A stretch of DNA of 64,000 bases from the NCBI GenBank assembly GCA_026874595.1, contig CM049309.1, positions 69,052,926-69,116,925 of the forward strand. The letters run 5' to 3'. Positions 33,222 to 47,174 of this stretch are shown here, piece after piece; position 1 is the stretch's first letter; each line of letters starts with the position of its first letter. The DNA comes from Sipunculus nudus. Lineage: Eukaryota; Annelida; Sipuncula; Golfingiida; Sipunculidae. Below the pieces are notes generated by a model. It saw only the letters and a list, made by a program, of their open reading frames with translations. It had not been told where the DNA came from and ran no database searches. Made by a program: the position numbers and the translations under genes.

Positions 33222-35705
33222 TGTGTATTATTAACACAATACTCATTTTGTGTTATGTGTAGTTATGTGAATCAGTGCGCTGACAAGTCTCAGTGATCTG
33301 GTGATTTGACTTAATACAAAGCCAGGGGATTTAGTGTAGTCATTTTGTATTATGGCCTCACACAAATTGCAACAAAGGCTATCCCATTAGTTTTTTACCC
33401 CAGAAGGTATCCTTTTGATCATATCAAAAGTCCTAAAATATTCTCCGGGGAAAAAGTTGTAAAATTTGTGAATATCCAAAATGGCCGCCAGAAGGCCTAG
33501 AATCTATCAAGTTTAAATAATCAAAAGGGTATAACTATATGTAAAACAACATTTTTAGTGTTTTGGGGTCGCAGAATCCGATTCTGGTCTTTGTTTGCTA
33601 ATTTAAGGACTCCCAAGGCCCATATGTGGGAGTTGATGTGGAAACGGTCTGAAGCATGAGGTGCGGTGGGGAAGGGGTTGGGCTGGTAGCACGACTCAGT
33701 AAGCATTAACATGTATATTAAGCAGGTAACCCTAACTTGGTAATGTGCAGCGCTCATCTATCCTGTTGCACTGATATCGTAGTAATTAGATATTCAACAA
33801 ACATAAAAAGGAACCGATATATATGCTTGGTTAAAACGGATTTTTTCTCGCACAAGGTAAGTGTTGTAAGAAAGTATTCTAAATCAGTACTAGTACAGGG
33901 TTGCCAGCGGTCAGGGAAAGTCAGGGAAAATATGTTTTCAAGGACAGGGAGGTAGCGTTACAACCATTTAGTGCCACCATCAATATAGATGAAAGAGCAA
34001 ACCACATTTAACTGCATTTTTCAACGGGTACATTTACGGGACAGAGTAAAAATCCTCATCATCTTATTAATGAGTTATTAACCAACAGAGTCGGACACAA
34101 GATTGGTATTTTCAAATAAAGAACCAACTTTCCTTTTTCACACAGACAAGTACTATGTATAACATATGAAAATGAATATCAATAAAAGTCGATTTGAAAG
34201 CAGTATTCACGCATTAAGGGCCTCTGTTCCAAACAGCATGCTACTAGTTCCAAAAAGTTTTTTTAAAAGCACGAATCGAGTAAAGTAAATTGAACCTGAA
34301 TATGTGTCAGACTAACATATGTAACACTACTGTTACACATTACATCACACTAACAGATAACGCTATCCTGACTACGCAGTGCATGCCAAAAGACCTTGGA
34401 TTTCGACATCGTGAGAAACAGGCCTTGGATCGAAAGTGGTCACAGTGAAGGTCTTGTTATAATTAGAATATACCACAGAGTACGCCAGTCGTTACCGTTT
34501 GAAGCGACTGCAACAATTACCGAGGCATCTCCCTGTAAAATAAGATTTGTACGAAAGATACTGTAGTTAGCTTTATATTGGTGATGTTTAAATTTCGTGG
34601 GTTTTTTCTCTTTTTGAATGGTCAACGTGGGTTTCATGTTCAAAATGTAACTATACACTAACAAACGCATCACTAGCCTACACACACACATCGGACATCG
34701 AACCTTATGGGATTATTGTTCATTTTTGGCAGATACTTAGCATTTTTTTATTATAGCAACTTTTCATGAAGGGGTAACATACAATATCTTTTTTGTTAAC
34801 AATGCCAATATTTTGTCTTTCAACCTGCCTTCGACGATTGGGCCTCTTATTTACAATTTTTTCGCGGAAATATCCCTTTCGCGAACATCGCGAATTATAC
34901 CCTTTACATCACTTTTAAAGACTTTATCTTCAAGGTCAACTCTGTGTAATTCTAAGCTTATTATGACCCTTTTTACTTTTGAAGTACCAAAGATTTTGTC
35001 CCCAAATTTTACACACCAGTATTTTCTGTCATTTTATTGGAGGACTTTGAAAACTTAAGAGCATGACCGTAATCTTCGAGTTCAAATCTGCGGAAACCTA
35101 GAATAATTGCGAACAGTAAATACGCAAGATTTCACCCTACATTTGGCACACAATTTGTATCTACTATGCTATTTGAGAAGGTAAAATCTGGTAACCTTGA
35201 CCGACAAGAAGAAATCAGTCGAATTAAAGTTTATCATCCATAGGATTTCTTGTGAAGGTGAGGAGTTTGAAAAACTGGAAACCTTGACCTTGTTCCTCTC
35301 TTGTACAATCTGCATACCTTAACCAGTTATGATTGGATTCAGTCTTCACACGTGTGACCCATCACTTTAGTAAGAACCCTGTCGAATTTGGTGTCAGATG
35401 GTCCATTGTCAAGATCGCTTGGGATCAATTTGGCTTTCAGATGCTAAAATTTCTGTTGTGAATGTCAGGCTAAATGCCCTGCTATCAACTAAGAGTCATG
35501 ACCCAAGGGTCACTTGATAATTATGTCAGGTAGACGTGTACTGGCGGAAAACCAGACACCGGAGCCCCTGTTAAATAACAAGTTTAATATAAGATGACAA
35601 GGTTTCAGACGGAGACTTTCAAACTTTATCAGCAGTGGCTTAGACTAAAAAGCTTTTGTAGCTGACATAAGGACCACATCTTGAAGATTACGTGTATGAC
35701 ACCAA

Positions 35706-35765
<60 letters not shown>

Positions 35766-36024
35766 TGTATATATATAATATTAAGATTACTACATACATT
35801 TTGAAATCTTTAATTAATATTGTGAATTTTACATTGCTTTATCATCCAAGTGTACAAGTACAATTTAAAGTTTATAAAAACATCGGGTGTTTTGTTAACT
35901 ACACGTGAATTGAGACCAGATACAATTTGTTTGCTTGTGGGTTCCACTTTAAAAAAGCATACAGCATTTGTCTGTTCTGTTCTAAATTTTAAGTTAATTT
36001 ACATTTGATGCTATTATAATCACA
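33222..36024. other. Intergenic between gene B and the aminopeptidase
   Basis: AT-rich spacer between convergently transcribed genes. It has a TTTCGCGAACATCGCGAA palindromic patch near 34880, ACCTTGACC-type words at 35190-35290, and a (TA)n array at 35709-35762. No exon was recognised. Confidence 0.5.
35709..35762. repeat. (TA)n microsatellite
   Basis: About 27 AT units in the intergenic spacer. Confidence 0.95.
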
Positions 36025-36030
36025 TTTATT
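36025..36030 (-). terminator. Poly(A) signal of the aminopeptidase gene
   Basis: AATAAA on the minus strand, 37 bp beyond the stop codon. Confidence 0.55.
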
Positions 36031-36066
36031 GGCACCAAACATAATGATGTTCACAGCTTTCTCATG

Positions 36067-36222
36067 CTATGCCCCAGCAACCATCTTGTTCTGAAGCCAC
36101 TGAGTGACGTCATCGAGGTTCCGGTTCATCCACCGTATGTTGACTTTTGTGGATTCCACCGCCTGCTGGAAGGCCCGGGCTGCCGTGCCCTGGTTCGGGT
36201 GACGTTCCATGAAGGACTCCAG
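36067..36222 (-). CDS. ANPEP: Aminopeptidase exon 20 (C-terminus)
   Basis: Encodes [20 protein letters not shown] ... [16 protein letters not shown] to a TAG stop at 36069-36067. The W-M-x-x-N ... V-x-x-WL pattern is the usual M1 C-terminus. Acceptor TTTATTTCAG. Confidence 0.92.
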   Translation of the reverse strand: MESFMERHPNQGTAARAFQQAVESTKVNIRWMNRNLDDVTQWLQNKMVAGA

Positions 36223-39200
36223 CTGAAATAAAATACAAAGATAGATTCAAACATAAATTAAAGATTTCATTTAGACAGATCATATTTATAATGTGAATGT
36301 ATTTTAATATTCAGTAAATCAACCCCTGGTGGCAAGGTGCTTTTTTGGCTGGATTCATTCAACAAGATAGTTAAGTTGTTAATCAGTAGAAGGCTCTAGT
36401 CACAATTAAAATGCACGACGAACAAACTTGAAGAAACTGGAACCAAAGTTTCCGAGTCGATGACGGCTGTCGAGTTATTGTATTGTATTTTATTGTGTAA
36501 CGTAATAAACTATTGGCTCGTCCACTTCTATGTGTCTTTCTGCCCGCCATTCTTTGCGTTTTGGCTGGCTGTTTATATTTTAATTTTGATTTAGTTTACC
36601 TGTTCTAACTCCAAATGTGTGTTGAAGTTTTCTGTAATACCCGTGACAAGCCTTGCAAACTGGAAAATCAAACTCCCGTATCTAGACAGAAATGAATTAA
36701 CATTGCATAAGTTATAAGATTAAATTTGCAATATTAAAATAACATAATTATATATAATTATACATATATGCTTTGTTATAAACTCTATTTATTTTACATG
36801 GATTGTACAACTAGTTATAATCATAACTAATACGAGGCACTCTCCATGGCTCGGATGTTGGCGCTCGGTAATTGGTAAGGGTGGTAATTGGTATATAAAT
36901 ATATCAACACAGCAATATAGCGTTGTGTGTCTTTCTTGCAGAATACATTTCATGGAATTACTGCTATAAGTACCACGTGAATGATATATAACCGAATAGT
37001 AAAGACTGACTGACTGACTCACTGAATTTAGCGCTCGAGCCAGTCACAGGTCTCCTGAAAACCCGGCCCGCACTGGCAACGACAAAGTTTGACAGATCGA
37101 GTCGGTATACAGTTAGATATTTAAGGAGAAAATAGAAGTTACTGACAGTTTGATATGAATTTATACAGTCAGCTAAAGGTAAGGGACACTGAACCTAGTT
37201 AGGTGTTTTTTACTAGCTGACATACTCACGTATTCATGAAGTGGTCCCAGTTGGCCTGCAGGAAGTTCCAGGCCATGGTCCGTCCTATAGCGTTCTTTGA
37301 TATCGACGATATCGCATAAGTCGCGTCCTGACTGCGGATCTTAGAGCTGTCAAGTGTGTACTCAAGATACCTGAAAGATACAGCAAAATTCGCAATGGTG
37401 ATGTCAATGATGTTTCGGTGATGATGATGATGATGATAATTATTATTATTGTTGTTGTTTTAATTTATATTATTATTGTTATTATTATTATTATTATATT
37501 ATTTCCCCTCTACCAGAGGTTGTGTGAATTCAATCAAATCAGATATGTACAGCTGGACTGAATGAAAATCAGCATGGTTCGTTTACTTATATCCAAATAG
37601 AACATATGATTCTCAATCAGTGTTTAGAGTGCGTAGTCCTTGGACACATTTCCAGTCCTTACCTCTGTAGTAACCAGGGCTGTGACGTGCACGCCATGCC
37701 GTTTCTCAGTCTGACCTTCTCTGACGCCACGTTCGCCGATTGGTGTCGCTCGAAGGCGAAATCCCATTCACTCTCCCCGCCATTCGCGATTGCCGTACAG
37801 TAAACTGTTGTTTTAATATCTTGGGGTATTCTATAGAAAAGACAACATGAAGCTGCAGTGATTATTGTCGTTTTGTGTAACATATCAACATGAAATATAA
37901 AGCCTTAACATTACAGTAAATGAGGACTGATACTTGTGTTATAATTAACGATGGTAACACTCAGCTGTTGCCAGGCAACTCCTCTGTATCTATATACGCT
38001 TCCATTCCAACTGTCTGGAACTCTGTATATTTTGGTCTAAGGGGTTCTTTTTTCAAACATTCCCGTAAATCCTGAAAAATGTTAAATTGTTTCGATAATG
38101 TCATCTTTTAGAAATCATGTCTGTTAACTCGGGCCGGGTGAGCTCGCCCCGTCCGGTATGTACCTATACCCCCGGCCAATGTCCTACGGACTTGCCTATA
38201 AAAGCCAGAACGGGTAAGATTCTAGTTAAGAATGGAGGTAATCAGTCCATTACTTATTATCGCAATATTCCCCTTACCCCCGAATAAGGCATAACATTTA
38301 AGTTTTAATATATTCAAAATTGTTCAAGCCCTGCGTTTGTAGGTAAATTTCGTACAAACACTTTCAAAATGCTGCATCATATACATAAATGTGCAAAATA
38401 TCAGTAATAAGTGCCTTTACTAACAAATGTTGCTCTTTATTTATAGTTTATGTGACTCTCCAGTATTGGCATGTATATACAGAAAGACTCTTAATAAAGA
38501 AAAGAGTACTCACTGGTTGTTTGAAGGGTTTGCCATCCATTCACGGAACAGTCGCAGGCTCATATCGACGCAGTCCTTGTTTCCGGTAGAGCATGCGTAA
38601 CTGACAGCTATGCCTCTGAGGAACCTGCGATAAATAGTCACTTTTTTTTCATTTTTATTATCAAAGTTGCAAACTTCATAATATGTTTTCAATCAAACAG
38701 ACTATCGAGATGGCGATAATTTTAAGGGCGAGAACTGGTCTTGGGTCTAGGCAGTACGGGACAAAGGCGGAAGTTACCTCTTAGTAGTTTGGCGAATTGC
38801 ACTTTATTTCAAATTCCTTCATGTAAGACTTCTCATTTCACTAACAGGGTATACTTTTGGAATGTTACACTTATGTATTAAAAAGAAGGTACAGTCGAAC
38901 CTCTTTTAATGGGCACCTCCATAAAGTGGGCACCCCTATAAAGTGGGCACTTTTCATGCTGTCTTTTTTTCTTCTCTTTATTATGTTACGGTAAAGTGGG
39001 AATCTCTTTATTCTGTTAAGTGGTCATTTTCCCCCAGTTAAAGTGGGCACGTCATTGATTTTCCCAGTTGAAGTGTCTTCCTATTTAAACTTACGGAGCT
39101 TCTTTTCTTGTTTATTTTTTTAATTATTTCCATTCAGAATAACCAATTATTATAAAATATTTATATTTCAACTATTAATGATTAAACAGAGGAACAAAGT

Positions 39201-39799
39201 CAGTGGTGTCTGATCGCATAATCATAATAATAGCCTTCTTGACTGAATGCTAATAATGGGATACATGCATACTAATTAGACTACTTGAATGTGCCTGCAC
39301 ATGCTCCGGTCAGACCTCAGCCCAGACTGGCTGTTCCAGCAGTGAATACACCACTCAGCAGCCATTCATACTGGATTGATAGGTAAACATCGATCTGACA
39401 GTCACTAGACTTTCTTATGTGGGCGAAGCAAAGAAACTGCTATAGACAATACCATGAGTGGACGCCATACTCACTGACTTAATTACTTGGTACTCCAAGA
39501 CCAGGTTATATAGGGTAAGGTGCCACTAGCCAAGTGCAATGTTTACCTAGAATTGCACTTAATGATCAACACCATACACTGGTCATTGTCATCCATTGTG
39601 TCATATTCCCCAGATATATTAAGTTTTTGCTTACACCTAAAAGTGCATGTACTTGTTCAAAGATTCTGAAAGTGGCTTGTCTTAGAGAAAGTTTGTAGAA
39701 CAGTATGGTATATCTAAGGATGCATTGGGTTAATTGTCAAAATATGATTCAAATAACAGGATCAATGCTTGTAGCTTATGTCAATCGATATATGTTATA

Positions 39800-39836
<37 letters not shown>

Positions 39837-42800
39837 AACAATTTTCACTTTTTAACCTTTATGTTTAAAAACAGGTAGAAAGTACTTTCATCATTTTAAT
39901 TAAGTAATCTTAAAACAGGAGCAGCTATAGTAATACTTCAAAGTAGGCGACAGCACTGGGTGCGGCAGCTATTACCTTCATATAGTGGGCACCTCTATAA
40001 AGTGGTAAGTTTTGCCCAGTCCCAAGGGTGCCCACATTATAGAGGTTCAACTTTATATATTGAAAATAATTCGACATGGTACAGAGGAAAATCGAAATTG
40101 AAAAACCCTTACTTAACCAAATGTGAGTCATTTGGGCGGTCTTCCCAGCCTGTATAGTTGTACAGTGGCGCCACCAAAGCCCCAAGGTATCTCTGTAAAT
40201 AAACCAACCAAGGATATAAAGACTAACAAAACTAATCTGTAATATTTAATCTATCAGAGTTGTCTATTTTTACAGCATCAAGACATAACTGATGATAAAT
40301 TTATAATTATGACTGTGAGTATTTGTTAAATTGCCCATGTTTTTCTTATTATCTTATACACACTGTCGAGTTTACTTATTATTCGTAGTAATATCACCAC
40401 TCTAAATTAAATTTAAAAGTAGTCATACTTTCTTTAAAAATTCGTGTGTTAGATATGAAAAGCTGTTGTCTGTTTCTTTCTTACAAAACACTGAAAATAC
40501 TTAACTGAATTTCCTAAATATAATCCCTTAAGTGATGAATGAAGTGACTATACAAGTAAATTAATTGTCTAGTTTTCAAAGCTAAACAAAAAAAAGTAGA
40601 ATATTAAGTAACTGTCCCTAGAGTTTTGATTTATCAGCTATCTGCAGCCATGTTTCGACATGATGTTTATAATACAGGTTTAATACACATGGTTTTGGGT
40701 AAAATCACCTTGAAGAGTCCGTTAGCGGGGGACAGACTCAGCATGTAACTCATGTAGCCGAGGTTAGTGGTGGCGGTACTCCACGGCAGGTACTCACGCT
40801 CCTCAGATAGATACTCAATCATAGATAAAGCAACCGTCTGGTTAATGTGCTCCGCTCTACAACAGAAAGGTACTCGATCACAGAAAAGGCAACCGTTTGG
40901 TTAATGTGCTCGGCTCTACAACAAAAAGGCACTCGATCATAGAGACAGCAATCGTCTGGTTAATGTGCTCGGCTCTAAAACAGTAAGGTACTCAATCATA
41001 CACTGAGCAATCGTCTGGTAAATGTGCTCGGCTCTCAAACAAAAAGGTACTCAATCACAGAGAAGGCAACCGTCTGGTTAATGTGCTTGGCTCTAAAACT
41101 GAAAGGCTTAATCATAGACAAAGCAACCGTCTAGTAAATGGGCTCGGCTCTAGAACAGAAAGGTACTCAATCATAGTGAGGACAACCGTCTGGTTAATGT
41201 GCTTGGTTCTTAAACAGAAAGGTACTTAATCACAGGGTGGGCAATCGTCCGGTTAACGTACCCGGCTCTAAAACTGAACGGTACTCATTCATGGAGAGAT
41301 CAACCGTCTGGTTAATGTGCTCGGATCTACAACTGAAAGGTACTTAAATCACTGACAAATCAAACGATTGGTTCTCGTTCTTGGCTCTTAGATAGGACAC
41401 TCGTACATATATAGGCAGGGCAGCTGTATGGTTAACGTGCTCGGTTTTACAACAGAAAGGTACTCAATCATGGAGAGATCAACCGTCTGGTTAATGTGCT
41501 CGGCTCTATAACTGAAAGTATTCAAATCATTGACAAATCAAACGTTTCGTTTCCGTGCTCGGCTCTTAGATAGGACACTCGTACAAATACAGGCAGGGCA
41601 ACTGTCTGGTTAATGTTCTCGGCTCTACAAATGGAAGGTACTCAGATCAATCATTGACAAATTAAACGTCTGGTTCCTGTGCTCGGCTCTAAGATAGGAC
41701 ACTCATACATAGGCAGGGCAACTGTCTGGTCACGTTCTTGGGCCTACATTAGAGAAACGTGCAAACTTCAGACTGACACATCTATTGAACCATCTGTTCG
41801 TTCAAAGAGCTACATATTGTGACAAGAGGTAGCCGTCATTTTATCCGACAATATTTTCAATCGTTACATCAAGAATGAGTTTTCATATATAACTATGAAG
41901 TTGTTGCACTATGCCATGCCGGCATTAACAACTTTAATTAACAACATGACAAAATGTATAAGCCAGAGGAAATTCCTAATAGGTAACTGAGGTAAGATCT
42001 GTATGTAGATACTGTGTATTTGATTACAAATAATTGCTTTTTTTCCCATTTTCTATTAGGAAATCGTTTTAACCACTTTGCCAGTAAAATCCACCATTAG
42101 CACAGGGGCTTTATTTGTTTATTTCTCTTACACCAGATGTCTCTCCACTGCACTACGAATTACAAATACTCGAAAAAGAAAAAGGAGTGTAGATTTGTAT
42201 TTGTTCATCTCTCTGAATAGATTTACACATATATGCTCAGCAGTCGGAAGTTACCGGCTTTATTTTGACTCAATTTAATTAATTCTGCATATTCTGTTGT
42301 TGCATGTGCGCATTACACAATATTCGTCCAGATACTGTACGCCCAGCCTTCTGCAGATCATACATGTAGTAACAGCAATACCTCTACAATACACCTGGAT
42401 AGGTGTGCTCGAGGCAACGGTACCGTACTTTTGCTGCTCTGAAATCAAACCCTATCGCCGATATGTTTAACATCCAATAATAATAAGATGGTCATATATG
42501 AATGACGAGCGGGAGGGCAGCATGGCTGCTGGTTCGCCAGCCTAATCAACTGACGGGATTCGCGTGGTATTTTGTCAAGGTGCAGCGATAAATTGTGCAA
42601 TAGACACGCAGTAAATCAAATTCGGAACGATGATTGGCCGAACCGATCATGTGGTAATAATACGTCATATTTAAGCATATTAACGGTTAGCTACAGTCAT
42701 ATCAAATTATTGATAAAGTTACTCGCCCGAAGCGTCAGTTTGTCCAGTCGGTAATGATGTATAAAATATTCTGCTTCTTAGAGATCTGTGTATAATGTAT

Positions 42801-44028
42801 TATTTTCATGTTGAATAATAGATTTAACTCAGTAGTACTTACCTGCCCAAATTAAAGGCGTCATCTATTAACTGAGCTCTGTTCAATACTCCGATCACCT
42901 GCAACAATTAATAACAGCGTCAGCCAAATTTATGAAAAAATACAGCATCGAGTTAATGGCTAGCGTTTAAATTTATGCCAAAGACAAACTTTTTACAAAT
43001 GTTATTATGAAAGACTTATTTTTAAATCATCAGATAATTAATCTTATGTATATGCGCCTGTTTATTTGAGAGACAATCTGCAAGTTACATTCCTATTCAA
43101 CATTCCTGGGTATCTATGTTCGTAAATGTCTGTCCCTTACATGATAACATTGGTTTGACAATTTGTGGGAGCTCTTTCCATTAAGGTTTTTCAAATGGCG
43201 AGATTAAAAAATATATAACTTTTTTTTTAATTCAACATCAAATAAATGTACCTTCGATGACCTTTTGTATAGTGGTTGGGTTTAATGTTCTCGAGGGTTT
43301 CAAATTCGCTAAAGGAGAATTATCGGGAAAGTAAAGCATCATGAATAAGAGGCTATTTTAAGGCGAGGTAGAAGACTGATATATATTACGAATAATAATA
43401 GATCATGTATGTTCAAAGATTGCTGTTAAAAATGATGCCAGATCTTCCAAAATAACTGCCACTGATGGACAATAATTTTTACTAGGCGGTCCAAGTGCTA
43501 TAGTTATTTTGCGCACATGTTACATGGTATAAATATAAATACATATAAAAACAATTATACTCTTTTTTATACAGTTTTTTTTTTTGCAATGTGAGCGAAA
43601 ATGAAAGACTCGCGAAACAATGAAAATTGAAAATCGCGTAATTTTAACCCCGCGAATATGAAGCGAACCAGAGTTTACCACTTATGTCTAAGGATGTACA
43701 CGTTACCGTAAGATTATCTTTAAGCTGTTGACTGAGGGCATCCCAGTTGCTCTTGTCGTAGCTGACACGGTAGTAACCTTGACCTTCAGTGTTTGCCAGA
43801 ATCCATGTTGTCCCGGCAGGTACCTGATAGGCAACTATGAGAAAAAAAATATTATGTAATAGTAAGTACAAAAATTAATCTTTTAATACGAAATAAAGTA
43901 TTTTTTTATATGTCATGGACAGTTTTAGAAGAGTCTTGATTTTGTCTTTCTGTAAATTTGGGTAATACGTTATAACATGGTAACTAAGTATGTATTTAAT
44001 CTTAATATTAAGAAGTACACAATATATA

Positions 44029-44088
<60 letters not shown>

Positions 44089-47000
44089 GACACAGGGCGA
44101 AACACCTCCTTGCTAACTACGCATGCGCCAGATCAAACATTCAAAAATCTTAATACCTGGCCCACTTCATGATGGGTTTCCGAAGAGTGAGGACCTACGG
44201 CCCTTACGAAACAACGTTGTAAAACCCATGTAGGTTAAAGTCTTGAACTATACATATACTACAGCTCCTATCAGTCGAGCACTTTATCGTTGTGTTGTTC
44301 AACACACAACTGACTATAATCTTGCTCCAGCCTTTTGTTGAGCACTCTCTGAACTACCATGGACCAAGGACTTAACCACATTAACCTCGGGTATTCTACT
44401 AAGAACATCCCCATACCAACATTGAAGGGATACTTAAAATGTTTGATTGAAAAAACGCACAAATTTATAAGAAATATCAGATGGAGATCTTACTTCTTCC
44501 TGAACCCTGGCGGCAACGCAGACAAAAAAGAGACCTACGGATTCCGCTCTGCTAAACCACCACCGCAAACACCGGAGCTAAAAGAATTCGAAGATGGACT
44601 ATTGAACATCGTACAAAATATCAAATTCAAAAGCACCAACAAACCTTTCCAGAAACAACTACGCAGGGACACTCAACTCATTAAAAAAGAAGAAAAATTA
44701 CTGGTAGCCGCAGACAAAACCAATAACTTCTATAAGCTAGAGCCAGAGCAGTACAACGAACTTATAAAAAGGAATATAGAAAAGGATTATAAGAAGACCC
44801 CACTGGCATCGGGGAACCGGATTACTTTAGAGGACCAAAGGATTAAAACACAACTTGACCTCAGTGACAGAATAGAAACCACGAATAAAAGCCAGGCCTT
44901 CATCACACTCAAAGACCATAGGCCAAACTTTAGCAATAAACCAAGCTGCAGACTGATAAACCCGTTCAAACCCGAAATTGGCAAAATCAGCAAGCAGATA
45001 TTGGCAAGAATCAACTCAAACATTAAACAAGCTACGAAATTCAACCAATGGAAAAACACCGACCAAGTTATATCCTGGTTTAACGAAGTAGGAAACAAGA
45101 GCAAACAATCATTCATCTATTTCGATATATGTGACTTTTACCCGTCAATCACCGAAGACCTACTAGACAAAGCCTTGGACTTCGCATCTCAGTATGACAC
45201 CATATCGGATAGCGAAAAGCACATCATCCGCCACGCAAAAAGTGCCATCCTGTACAACGATCATACCCCATGGTGCAAACGCAACAATTCCAGATTCGAC
45301 GTCACTATGGGCAGCTATGACGGCGCCGAAACTTATGAATTGATTGGTCTGTTCCTACTGTCACAGCTGCAGCACATGGACATCAACGTCGGACTGTACA
45401 TGGACGATGGGTTAGCCATATGCAAAAAAAAAACACCTAGACAAGCGGAAATCATCAAAAAGGAAATATGTAAAATATTTGCAAGGAACAATCTTAGAAT
45501 TACAATAGAAGCAAATAAGAAAAAACAGTTGAATACCTAGACATAACCCTAGACCTACGAACCGGAACATACAAGCCATTTCTAAAGCCAAACAACACCC
45601 CCCTGTATGTGCATAAGGACAGCAACCATCCGCCAACCATAATAAAAAACATACCAAAAAGTATTAACAGCAGGCTTTCAAGCATCTCATCAAACGAAAC
45701 TATTTTCAAGGAAGCAGCGCCAGTATACCAAGAAACATTGAAAAAGAGCGGATATGACTACACGCTGGAAAACAAGCCGCACCCCAACTCCAACGAGGGC
45801 CGTAACAGTGAAGGGAGAAAACGCAACAGACGGAGAAACATAACCTGGTTTAACCCACCATTCAGTGACAACGTAGCCACCAACATTGGACGCAAATTCT
45901 TCACGCTACTGAACAAATGCTTCCCAGCTGGACATAAACTAAATAAATTACCGAATAAAAACACTGTTAAGCTAAGTTACAGCAGCATGCAAAACATGGG
46001 CCAGATCATATCAGCGCACAACAAGTCTGTATTGAATAAACATAAATCACAGCAAATCGAACAGAACAACTGTAACTGCAGAAATAGACAACTATGTCCG
46101 CTACAAGGAAACTGTCTCATCAGTAATATAGTATACCAGGCTACTGTGACACGCAAAGACAACCCGAGACCAGAAACATACATAGGACTGACAGAAAATA
46201 CTTTTAAAACGCGGTACAATGCCCACGTCTCAAGCTTCAGGAATGTAAACAAACGTAACAGTACAACTCTCAGCGAATACATTTGGAGACTGAAAGGCAA
46301 CCATGTGCAACACTCAATACAATGGAAAATTATAAGCAAAGCAAAACCATACTCAACGACTAACAAATCCTGTAATCTCTGCCTGGAAGAGAAATTCTTC
46401 ATAATATACAGACCCCTATTGTCAACACTAAACAAAAGAAACGAATTCGCGAGCACATGCAGACACAGGGCGAAACACCTCCTGGCTAACTACGCATGCG
46501 CCAGATCAAACATTCAAAAATCTTAATACCTGACCCACTTCATGATGGGTTTCCGAAGAGTTCGGACCTACGGCCCTTACGAAACAACGTTGTAAAACCC
46601 ATGTAGGTTAAAGTCTTGAACTATACATATACTACAGCTCCTATCAGTATGTAATTATGACAAATATGTATTGCCAGTGTTTCTTTTCAGGAATACATGT
46701 GTTGCTACGATTTTATTATCTCAAACTAAATACTAGTACACAATGAACTCACGGCCGCCACTCTTCTCTACATAAATAATGCTTTCTGTAGGATTGGAAA
46801 GGTCCGTCGTGTACGTAAACGGTATTTCCCAGCGATAACTAAAACAGAGAATTAGATTTAAATTACATCAAGGTAAACAGACTGCAAACGGACCCATGCA
46901 AGAAGCGGAGTGCCCTCCCAAAGTTTTATTGCCTTGGCCCTTTGTCTATAATCAGTGGTTGCCTTTTGTAGTCCGGATCCTCACATATTTATTTAAACCT

Positions 47001-47103
47001 TGTTAACAGGGTTAACCGTTCCCATTGTTTACTGGGAGTAAGAAGCAACTATGTCAGGAAATGTCATTTCAAACTCAGATGTAATGCATTCATCGTAAAA
47101 CTG

Positions 47104-47174
<71 letters not shown>

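Larger units (their letters stand above)
44086..46648 (+). mobile_element. Penelope-like retroelement with pseudo-LTRs
   Basis: A head-to-tail structure: a 190-bp partial copy (44086-44275) followed by a full 2373-bp unit (44276-46648) ending in the same 190 bp. Coding sequence carries a reverse transcriptase and a C-terminal GIY-YIG endonuclease, the combination that defines EN-plus Penelope-like elements. It lies antisense in intron 11 of the aminopeptidase gene. The pseudo-LTRs differ at only a few positions, so insertion is recent. Right of the element the sequence resumes ATGTAATTATGAC. Confidence 0.88.

Noticed and set aside
40857-41745. Regularly spaced repeats resembling a CRISPR array
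   Set aside because: Units are contiguous, with no unique spacers, and derive from an exon; the DNA is eukaryotic.
45412-46456. Minus-strand ORFs of 68-159 residues opposite the Penelope-like element
   Set aside because: Shadows of the retroelement reading frames on the other strand.
44359-46526. Penelope-like polyprotein as a host gene
   Set aside because: RT plus GIY-YIG domains, pseudo-LTRs and a frameshift identify a mobile element.
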